Positions 56,066 through 64,000 of a stretch of DNA of 64,000 nucleotides are shown piece by piece (position 1 is the first letter of the stretch; each line of letters starts with the position of its first letter). The notes under the pieces were generated by a model that saw only the letters and a program-made list of their open reading frames with translations, made no database searches and had not been told where the DNA came from. Position numbers and translations under genes: made by a program. Origin of the DNA: Lactobacillaceae bacterium (GTDB lineage Bacteria; Bacillota; Bacilli; Lactobacillales; Lactobacillaceae); contig JAITQG010000014.1 of assembly GCA_031289015.1 (NCBI GenBank), forward strand, positions 1-64,000, given 5' to 3'.

Positions 56066-59000
56066 ATGAAAAGTAAATTAATGAAGCGGTCGGTACATAT
56101 ATTTGCCATGGTCATCATGTTGACGCAATTATTTGTACCCATCATTCCAGCTTGGCAAGCACTGGCCCGAGCTGATGAATTATACATAAGCACCGATTTT
56201 ACATATAGCGCTGATGAAGACACGGTTGAAGGTTTTAGTGCGGCTGGCTCGCTTAAGTACACTAGCAATAGTGATCATAAGCTGAATATTCCGACTAAGA
56301 GTGATGATGAACAAACTGACATCACATCAATTGGGCGGCATGCGTTCCAAAATTTGACCTTGGAAACCGTGGACTTGCCAGCTACCATTCAATCCATTCA
56401 AGATTATGCGTTTGATCGAAATGCCATTAAAACCGTTAACTTCACTGAGTTGGCCAATTTGACCACGATTGGTGAAGCGGCTTTTCGTGCAAACCAATTA
56501 AAAACGGTGAAGCTGACAAGTGCTTTGACGAGCATTGGCAGTTCCGCGTTTGCTAATAATGACTTGACCAGTGTCGAAGGGGCAAACGTTGCCCAATTGA
56601 CTTCTGTGCAAACCGTGTCTGATAGTGCGTTTGACGGAAACAAATTGACCGAAATCGCGTTTGGGGACGCGCTGACAACCATTGGTAACGACGCCTTTAA
56701 GGGCAATGGGCAAATCGTCAAGGTGACGACGACCAGTGCGCAGGCAATTCCAAGTCGCTATACGCAAGGGGATGGATTTGTGGTCAATCCGCTGAGCATC
56801 AACGTTGATTATGTTGATCACAAAGGCGCGTTACTTGAAAAAACGACCTTGGGAAATAACTTTGCCACAGGCACTAAGTTTTATCTCAAGGGTGACACAT
56901 TTACCAAGGCCGAAATTGATGGCCTATCAAAGGACATCGCCGGCTATACATATCTAGAAACTTCACCAGCCGACGGATTTGAATTAACTTCTTCAACCAG
57001 TATCACCGTTCGCTACGTTAAAAACGATGCGATTCCAACGTTGTCAGCCTCTAATTTGTATTATCTAACTGATCCTGAAGAAGTGATCACTGAAGCGATG
57101 GTCAAAAGTAGAATCTCGGCCAAAACCGCTGGAGGAGTTACTATTCCGGCTGACAATATTACAATTTCGGTGGAAAATGGCACATTCCCATTGAGTCGAG
57201 AAAATGATTACACTTATCACATCCATGTCCGAGTTGTTGATAATTTAGGTAACCCGGCAACAACCAACATTGACGTTGAAGTCTTCACGGCTTTGGCGGA
57301 TCAAGAAATTGGCAACGGGTGGTATTACCGTGATTTCAAGTACTATGGTACGTATTTAGCTGGCTTTTCACAGTCCGGGGTTGATAAGTTGTTAGCCGGA
57401 AATGGTGATTTGGTATTTCCAGGTGTTAATCCTGAAACGAAAAATCCGTTAACTGTAGTCGGAAATGTCAATATTGAAGGCGCATTTTCGTTTAACACTG
57501 CCGAATATAGGCCACTCATGATTTCTATGAATTTTGAGCAAATGACTGGCTTGGCAAGTATAGAGGAAAGCGCATTTAGTAATTTAATCAATCTAGAGCG
57601 CCTTAGTTTCCGGGGCTTACGTAATTTAACCGGACTCCCTGGTCGTGGGTATGGTACGCCGTTTGAAGCCTCACCCAAGCTGACTCAGTTAGATATGACT
57701 GGGTGTACGGCGTTTACCACCTTTGGACGGAGCTGTTTTGCTAATTCGCCGATAACTAAACTTACCGGCTTAGAGTCTTTGACAAACTTGAAGACTATTG
57801 ATGAAAGCACCTTTCAAAAAGCAACCTTCACCGAAGGGTTTGATTTTAGACTGCTGCCCAAATTGGCCATCATTGGGAATAACGCTTTTTCAGATTCACA
57901 AATGCCAGTCGTTGATTTGACCCAATGTACAAACTTGTATTCCCTTGGTGGAAGTTATGCCTATGGCGGTGGTATTTTTAGAAATAACAAAGCAGTTACG
58001 CGAGTTGATATGAGTGGGTTAACCAAGCTGACTAATATTAGCCAGGCCATGTTTGTGTCATCTACTAAATTAACCAGCGTTAACATTAGCAACATGCCAC
58101 TATTAGATACGATTGGTGATGGCGCCTTTCAAAATTCGGTATTGACGGAATTAAATTGGAGCAACTTACCAAAACTTAAAAACATTGGTCAATATGCCTT
58201 TTATTCATTGCCAATTGAGGAGCTTGATTTAACGACCTTCCCACTATTAACGACAATCGGAGTTAGGGCCTTTGGAAACAATACGAAATTGAAGCGGGTT
58301 GATCTCAGTAATTTGGACAAATTAACCACCATTAATAGCGGAGCATTTATGTATGCCCCCTTGGAATCGCTCAATCTGACTAATTGTAGCAACTTGACTA
58401 GTATTAATAATAATGCGTTTGAAAAGGCTATCTTGGAACAAATTGCCGGCATTGAGACCGTGACTAAATTAACCACTTTGAGTGACTACGCATTTTATTG
58501 GTCGCCATTTACCGCTGGGTTTGATTTTCATTTATTCCCGAACTTGAAAACAATTGGAAATTATGCGTTTTATTCGGCTAAGTTTACTGAGTTAGATTTG
58601 AGTAATCTAAAAGCGTTGACTGGAATCGGAGAAAATGCGTTTGGGAATGCGGTCAACTTGGAGAAAGTTGATCTGAGTGGCGCGAACCTGATGAATTTCA
58701 CTGGGGGGTCAGTTTTCCGTTACGCACCGATTGTTGATTTGGACATGACAGGCTGTACGGGGGTGAAGACCTTCACTAATAATATTTTTGAAAAAGCCAA
58801 ATTAGAAACTATCACTGGGCTGGCGGACTTATCAGCCGTGACAAGTATTAATAATTATGCGTTCATGAATTCACCATTTACGAATGGGTTTAATTTCCAG
58901 GCGTTCCCCAATTTAACATACATCGGCATTCAAGCGTTTTTGAATGCTAAATTTCAAGAGGTGGATTTGAGCAATTTGACGAAGCTTACCACCATTGTTG

Positions 59001-62000
59001 AAGGCGCATTTAATAATGCGACAAATCTGACCAAAGTCAATCTGCGCGGGGAAAGGGCCTTAACTAGCATTGGTGCTAGTGCGTTCCTTAACGCACCAAT
59101 TGAAGATTTGGATGTCACGGGCTGTTTGAATCTTACAACAATTGGCAATAGTGCGTTTAATAAAGCGGCCGGGTTGACGCACATTACTGGTATTTCTGAC
59201 TTGAGTAAATTGAATTCGATTGGCCGGAGTGCATTTTATGCTTCACCACTGGATGATCGGTTTGATTTTCGTTATTTCCCTAACTTGACGTACATTGGGT
59301 ATACTGCCTTTTATAACGCCAAGTTTACGGTGGTCGACTTTAGTAATTCAACAAAAATTTCGAACATCGAAGACAACAATGTATTTGGAAATGTGTTGAC
59401 CCTAAAAAAAGTTAGTTTCAATGGGTGTAGCGCATTAACGACAATCACTAATGGCACGTTCTATAACGCCCCAATTGAAGAACTGGATTTGACGGGGACT
59501 AAGTTAACGAACATTGGAACCAACGCTTTTAGATTGGCCAAGTTAAAAACCATTCAAGGCTTTGATTCACTAGCCACGCTCAAGACGATTGGTGACGGCG
59601 CATTTTATTCTTCACCCCTTGAAGAACTTGATTTCACTGGTGTGACAGAGTTGACCACGATTGGTCAAGCGGCATTCTATAGTGCAAAATTGACTAGCCT
59701 TGATTTATCAAACCAACAAAAATTAATCCAGATTACCAAAGAAGCGTTCTATAATTCACCGCTTGAATGGGTCAAAATCGGAGCGATTAACCCCACACAA
59801 GGAACTGCTACGACCAAGAATCTCTATAACGTCGCTGGCATTCCGACCGGCTATCGAATCAGTAGCAAAAATATTGACGTGCCAGTTTATATCAAAGGCC
59901 CTGCGCCAAGCACCATTTTAGGGGGCGTAAATTGGGGCTATCACGTGATTTATGATGAGATTCCAGTGTCATATTTTGACAAAGATAACAATCAAATCGC
60001 GCGTAATTCGACCCTGGATGCCTACAACGGTTTGGTGGTCACACCACCACAAATTTATGGTTATCAACGTGAAGCAACCACGGTTGAACACAATGTACCA
60101 GGCAGTGACGATAAAGCAACTGGTACCGTAACGTTGACGAACCCGGGTAATTTGCCAGACTATAAGGCAGCTGGCTTGAAGTTTTATTACACGCCATTAG
60201 CTGATTCTGTCTTAGCACCGTATAACGGCAACGAATTGTTCTTTACGCCGATTAAGACGGTGGGCCGCTTGGATCAAAAGATGAGTACCAAGTTAACTTT
60301 GAGCACCAAAATGAAGAATGCTGGCTTGACTAATTTCAAGGGGACAATCGAAGTTCACTATGATGCGACGTTGATTGATCCAAATTCATTTACCTTTACC
60401 CAAGAAAGTCAGTACTACACGGTAGCCAATCCAGCGGATACCCCCGGGGTGTTGAAGTTTGTCTTCACTGAGACTTACAACAATATCGTTGAAGGTTCGA
60501 CAAGCATGCTGGCGCCGACGATTTCATTCAAGTTGCGAAATGACGGCACCGTGCCATATAATGCACCGATTGTCATGGAAGCGTACTTGATGGACGGTAC
60601 TTTGATGGCCAACAAGGCTGACGAAATCACGATTAAGGGGATTTATAACCATTCCAATCTCGAAAAGACCGACAACTTGTATGAACACAGTATCAATCGG
60701 GGCGGTTTGGACGAATTGGGGCTCTTTAAAGACACCAGTGATTTGGCGATTAACTACTCGTTCAAATTCCCGCTGGAACGTAATATTGAGAGCTATGAAT
60801 TAATCGATAAACTTCCAACGTATCAAGCTTATCAAGTCGATGAGACCGGCGCACCAGTCGTTAATGACGGGGTCGTGCAAGTCGAAACTTTGCGGCCGCA
60901 CCTATCTGCAGCAAGTATCGCATTGGGTTGGCATTATACCGATGACGCGGGCAATCCGATTGAAGCAAATCTTGATGGAACGCCAACGGATACCGTAAAT
61001 GCGACTCATGTACGCCGCTCGCGTGGTGATGGCGATAGTCAAAAGCTCAATACCAAAGATATCAACGCTGGAGTCTTGACGCTGATTTATCCACACGTTA
61101 CGCCAACTGGCAATGCAAATATTCATAACACTGCTGAAATTAGCGCGGTGCCAGTGGATACGAATGGTAAATTTGATGAAATTTCACAAAGCTTAGATGG
61201 TGAAGCCTACACGGAACCGGTGATGACGTCAGAAGCGACGGTGAGCACCAAGGTGTATAGCTATGAATCAAGTAATCCAACGCCAACGCCGGCACCAAGC
61301 ACCACGAATTTATATGTGAATAATTACGCGACATTCTCAGGCACAAACACGAATCAGGCCCCCGGCTATCGGGATAATTATCTCTACGACACGACCGGCG
61401 ATAAGGCCCGCGAACAAAAGTGGCGGATGCCAGTCACCGTGCAAGACAGTACTAATACGGTGCAATTGGAAAGCGTAACGCTCAAGCATGAGTTGACGAC
61501 CAATGCGATTGGGGTTTTGAAATATACAAAGGTTGACGCCAGTGATTTCGCACAACCAATCATTACCGCATATAGTGCAGATGGTACGACCGAATTGTAT
61601 GTTTCAAATGGTGACAAGGTGATTGAATTCCCGGCTTCGATTCAAGCCGAAATTCGCTATATCACGATTACTGATCCAACAATTTCGGTCAAAAACACCT
61701 CGATCTCTAAGACGGCCGTGATTTCAACGGCCATGATTGCCCCAGCTGCGACGCATTATCAAACACCAATGCTCGCCAAGGATAATCAATTCTACACGAA
61801 GGCGTCAATGAGTGCGGTTTCTGTCTTACCGGCCACGGCTGGCACAGTCTATAACCAAAAGCAGACGGTTGAAGATTACTATGAAATCCGCGAGCCAAAG
61901 GTGGGTGTGCAAGTCACTGATCAATTGATTGATAAGGTTGGCGGTTCAGCAATTTCGACCCGTGACACGCATGAAGTGTTCAAGTATGATTCAGTCTTTT

Positions 62001-64000
62001 ACCGGGTTGGGATGAACGTCATTGATGAAAATACGAATAAAATTTTGACCGACGCATATTTGTTGGATGGAGCAACTTTCCATAATGTCAAAGTCACGAT
62101 TGAAATGCCTAAAGCAATTAATCCATTGGAATTCGTCAAGGACAATACCTTGATTCAAGGGACGACCAATTTGGCAGTGAAATTCACTAGCACGGCGAAC
62201 AAGAACAAGATTATCTTGACGGCCGACACGCTGAATCCTAAAGTGGTTAAACTGTTTGGTGACGTGAAAGCCACGGTCGGCATCTACGCCAATAATCAAA
62301 CGACCTATGACCAACAAGTCTATATGGAGTTTGATGATGAGGACAACGTTGCCACGCAAGCAAGTCAAGGTGCTACAGAAGATGATTTCACGATTGATCG
62401 AATTGATACCAATGCGGATCAAACGACGCTGAATCCTGACTATCCTGAAAATGCCTTGCATGCGGCCAAGTCGATCTTTGTTTATGCAACTGAAGGTCTC
62501 AGCATTTCAAAGTTCGTCCAGACACAAACTGCTAGTGGGGATGAGACGCCGTTGAACAACGACGATCAAGCTACCCTGGTTCATGGCGGCGGGTTACTGA
62601 AATATACCCTGGCGATTGCCAACATCACAACGGCTGACCAAGAGTTACCAACCTTTGTCGATGTCTTGCCTTACGCAAATGATCGCGAAATCACATCGCC
62701 AACCAGCCGGGGCACGAGTGCGCTGAATGGTTCGCAAGTGAAGTTGACTGGACCGATTGAATTAACAAACGATGATTATAATGTTGAATATTTGGTTAGC
62801 CAAACCAACATTGACTATCACGTTCAAGGTGCATCGGTCACAGCTGATGAGTACTTTGACCCTAGCAACGACTATAAGCTCGGTTCGCTCATTGAAATCG
62901 AGCCACCGCATTGGGTGACCGCTGCTCAATTGGATTTCAATTATAATCCACTCACATCAGGGGGCCTCGAGGATGCAAGCAAGGTCCGCGCAATTCGGGT
63001 GACGCCAAAGTCGACGGCAACCAAGCTCATCGGTGGTGCCTTTATTGAAGCCACGGTTTCAATGCAGGCCCCTGAGTATTTGCCAACTTTGCTGGGTGCT
63101 AAAATCGCTAACAGCTTTGCGTATAAGAATGCTGAAACGGCTGATCGCTTTGTTGAAAGTAACGCAGCCAAGGCCGAAATTGAAGCCCCAGCCGCTGCCT
63201 TGACGATTAAGAAGGTCGACTCACGTGATCAACATGCTATGGCCGGCGTTTCATTTGGCCTCTATGATACAGCCAACAAGCTTTTGCAACAAAAGACGAC
63301 TGATGCCAACGGACTAGCCACGTTTACTGACTTGTCAAAGACGAACTACAAGCTCAAAGAAATGGCGACCCCAAGTGGTTATAAGCCAGATACGGAGTTT
63401 AAAGCCGTTTCAGCTGATGTGTTTGATACATTGACGGATGGCGTCTTCACGAATTCAACACCGTTTGTGATTACCAATGAAGAAAATGCACGAATCGGTG
63501 ATGTCCGCATTCACAATATTGATGCCGCTGATCATAATATCGCTAACGTAGAGTTCTCGTTGGTCGGTAACGGAATCAATACGACGAGCGCCCCAACGAA
63601 TAATGGCAATATCCTCTTCTCTGGGTTACCAGTTGGCCTATACACGGTCACGCAACGAAAGACGTCTGTACTAGGTAAGTTGCTAGCAGTTGACACCTTC
63701 CAAATCGAGATCAAAGACGATAATTCAATAGAAACTGGTGGTGTCGGGGCGACCTACGTCGAAGTGCATACTAATCAGCCAAACAATGTCTACATGCAAG
63801 AAGAAGCTGATGATACGTTCAGCAAGAAGGTTGTTGAAGTCAAAAACGACACGGTTCCAATCGAAGCTTACAAGGGTGGCACAAGTAATGAAGCTAGGTT
63901 TGATACGCCGGTCTGGGATTCGGGTTGGTCAACTTCAACGCTCAAGCCATTAAGTGGCGCGCGATTTGCATTGTATACGTATGATCCAACTGCTGAAGAG
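56066..64000 (+). CDS. Giant BspA-like leucine-rich-repeat surface adhesin (C-terminus beyond window)
   Basis: One continuous frame of 2,645 codons that runs off the right edge. The signal peptide is residues 1-36 (ends LARAD). LRR_5/BspA-like repeats (T-I-G-x-x-A-F, x-L-x-x-V-D-L) fill about residues 85-230 and 490-1245. A MucBP-like domain lies at about 245-320 and again near 1290-1350; a bacterial Ig-like segment at about 322-410. A long middle region (1350-2370) holds collagen-binding/DUF11-like beta domains. SpaA/Cna-B domains begin near 2378, 2475 and 2627 (LTIKKVDSRDQHAMAGVSF, RFALYTYDP). A C-terminal LPXTG sorting signal is expected outside. GAGGG precedes the ATG. Antisense ORFs here are shadows. 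Confidence 0.9.
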   Translation, partial: MKSKLMKRSVHIFAMVIMLTQLFVPIIPAWQALARADELYISTDFTYSADEDTVEGFSAAGSLKYTSNSDHKLNIPTKSDDEQTDITSIGRHAFQNLTLETVDLPATIQSIQDYAFDRNAIKTVNFTELANLTTIGEAAFRANQLKTVKLTSALTSIGSSAFANNDLTSVEGANVAQLTSVQTVSDSAFDGNKLTEIAFGDALTTIGNDAFKGNGQIVKVTTTSAQAIPSRYTQGDGFVVNPLSINVDYVDHKGALLEKTTLGNNFATGTKFYLKGDTFTKAEIDGLSKDIAGYTYLETSPADGFELTSSTSITVRYVKNDAIPTLSASNLYYLTDPEEVITEAMVKSRISAKTAGGVTIPADNITISVENGTFPLSRENDYTYHIHVRVVDNLGNPATTNIDVEVFTALADQEIGNGWYYRDFKYYGTYLAGFSQSGVDKLLAGNGDLVFPGVNPETKNPLTVVGNVNIEGAFSFNTAEYRPLMISMNFEQMTGLASIEESAFSNLINLERLSFRGLRNLTGLPGRGYGTPFEASPKLTQLDMTGCTAFTTFGRSCFANSPITKLTGLESLTNLKTIDESTFQKATFTEGFDFRLLPKLAIIGNNAFSDSQMPVVDLTQCTNLYSLGGSYAYGGGIFRNNKAVTRVDMSGLTKLTNISQAMFVSSTKLTSVNISNMPLLDTIGDGAFQNSVLTELNWSNLPKLKNIGQYAFYSLPIEELDLTTFPLLTTIGVRAFGNNTKLKRVDLSNLDKLTTINSGAFMYAPLESLNLTNCSNLTSINNNAFEKAILEQIAGIETVTKLTTLSDYAFYWSPFTAGFDFHLFPNLKTIGNYAFYSAKFTELDLSNLKALTGIGENAFGNAVNLEKVDLSGANLMNFTGGSVFRYAPIVDLDMTGCTGVKTFTNNIFEKAKLETITGLADLSAVTSINNYAFMNSPFTNGFNFQAFPNLTYIGIQAFLNAKFQEVDLSNLTKLTTIVEGAFNNATNLTKVNLRGERALTSIGASAFLNAPIEDLDVTGCLNLTTIGNSAFNKAAGLTHITGISDLSKLNSIGRSAFYASPLDDRFDFRYFPNLTYIGYTAFYNAKFTVVDFSNSTKISNIEDNNVFGNVLTLKKVSFNGCSALTTITNGTFYNAPIEELDLTGTKLTNIGTNAFRLAKLKTIQGFDSLATLKTIGDGAFYSSPLEELDFTGVTELTTIGQAAFYSAKLTSLDLSNQQKLIQITKEAFYNSPLEWVKIGAINPTQGTATTKNLYNVAGIPTGYRISSKNIDVPVYIKGPAPSTILGGVNWGYHVIYDEIPVSYFDKDNNQIARNSTLDAYNGLVVTPPQIYGYQREATTVEHNVPGSDDKATGTVTLTNPGNLPDYKAAGLKFYYTPLADSVLAPYNGNELFFTPIKTVGRLDQKMSTKLTLSTKMKNAGLTNFKGTIEVHYDATLIDPNSFTFTQESQYYTVANPADTPGVLKFVFTETYNNIVEGSTSMLAPTISFKLRNDGTVPYNAPIVMEAYLMDGTLMANKADEITIKGIYNHSNLEKTDNLYEHSINRGGLDELGLFKDTSDLAINYSFKFPLERNIESYELIDKLPTYQAYQVDETGAPVVNDGVVQVETLRPHLSAASIALGWHYTDDAGNPIEANLDGTPTDTVNATHVRRSRGDGDSQKLNTKDINAGVLTLIYPHVTPTGNANIHNTAEISAVPVDTNGKFDEISQSLDGEAYTEPVMTSEATVSTKVYSYESSNPTPTPAPSTTNLYVNNYATFSGTNTNQAPGYRDNYLYDTTGDKAREQKWRMPVTVQDSTNTVQLESVTLKHELTTNAIGVLKYTKVDASDFAQPIITAYSADGTTELYVSNGDKVIEFPASIQAEIRYITITDPTISVKNTSISKTAVISTAMIAPAATHYQTPMLAKDNQFYTKASMSAVSVLPATAGTVYNQKQTVEDYYEIREPKVGVQVTDQLIDKVGGSAISTRDTHEVFKYDSVFYRVGMNVIDENTNKILTDAYLLDGATFHNVKVTIEMPKAINPLEFVKDNTLIQGTTNLAVKFTSTANKNKIILTADTLNPKVVKLFGDVKATVGIYANNQTTYDQQVYMEFDDEDNVATQASQGATEDDFTIDRIDTNADQTTLNPDYPENALHAAKSIFVYATEGLSISKFVQTQTASGDETPLNNDDQATLVHGGGLLKYTLAIANITTADQELPTFVDVLPYANDREITSPTSRGTSALNGSQVKLTGPIELTNDDYNVEYLVSQTNIDYHVQGASVTADEYFDPSNDYKLGSLIEIEPPHWVTAAQLDFNYNPLTSGGLEDASKVRAIRVTPKSTATKLIGGAFIEATVSMQAPEYLPTLLGAKIANSFAYKNAETADRFVESNAAKAEIEAPAAALTIKKVDSRDQHAMAGVSFGLYDTANKLLQQKTTDANGLATFTDLSKTNYKLKEMATPSGYKPDTEFKAVSADVFDTLTDGVFTNSTPFVITNEENARIGDVRIHNIDAADHNIANVEFSLVGNGINTTSAPTNNGNILFSGLPVGLYTVTQRKTSVLGKLLAVDTFQIEIKDDNSIETGGVGATYVEVHTNQPNNVYMQEEADDTFSKKVVEVKNDTVPIEAYKGGTSNEARFDTPVWDSGWSTSTLKPLSGARFALYTYDPTAEE

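Noticed and set aside
63738..63953. 71-aa open frame at the right edge
   Set aside because: It is in another frame of the giant adhesin, which stays open to the end of the window.

Overview
The window looks like the replication-origin region of a Gram-positive, low-to-mid GC lactic acid bacterium close to Weissella. The partial 16S rRNA at the left edge reads like Weissella-group 16S rather than Leuconostoc. Most genes belong to standard Lactobacillaceae families: LtaS, WxL proteins, a degradative-type HMG-CoA reductase and a BspA-like adhesin. The genus is inferred from remembered sequence patterns, not from a database search.

Layout. 1-660: 5' end of a 16S gene with its leader and promoter, reading left. 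670-3335: merR-mvaA-unknown operon. 3411-4074: first divergent pair of a structured repeat. 4149-8000: ltaS, an acetyltransferase and a frameshifted regulator. 8262-17106: the origin block dnaA, dnaN, yaaA-recF-gyrB-gyrA, all reading left. 15553-15586 carries a DnaA-trio/DnaA-box unwinding element and 17219-17571 the main DnaA-box cluster. 17741-20680: rpmH-rnpA-yidC-lepB-ktrA, reading right. 20701-22353: T-box-controlled amino acid permease. 22560-26118: WxL cell-surface cluster. 26164-27170: NUDIX and rlmH. 27261-27826: a second DnaA-box cluster in a gene-free stretch. 27886-31674: ktrB, a HAD phosphatase, a YwaF-like membrane protein and an RNase H. 31688-32396: second divergent pair of the structured repeat. 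32404-33066: DedA. 33250-41358: complete arginine biosynthesis (argGH left, argCJDFB right) around an ARG box. 41430-55806: mixed housekeeping and transport genes, with five parS sites between 42.4 and 54.6 kb. 56066-64000: a giant LRR adhesin that runs off the window.

How the parts fit. Genes on both sides of 15.5-17.7 kb mostly read away from it. With the DnaA trio, this marks dnaA-dnaN as the unwinding site in a Bacillus subtilis-like bipartite origin. The five parS sites on the right arm fit ParB-mediated origin segregation, but no parA or parB is in the window. KtrA and KtrB should form one potassium channel although they lie 7 kb apart. The ABC transporter and its binding protein are transcribed from back-to-back promoters. 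The binding protein's leader carries a small ORF ending Gly-Arg-Cys.

The most unusual item is a four-copy family of long, rod-like hairpin elements in two divergent pairs. Their arms differ in sequence but stay complementary, and mismatches become G-U pairs only when read in one direction. This suggests undescribed structured RNAs, or another selected fold, rather than ordinary transposon repeats.
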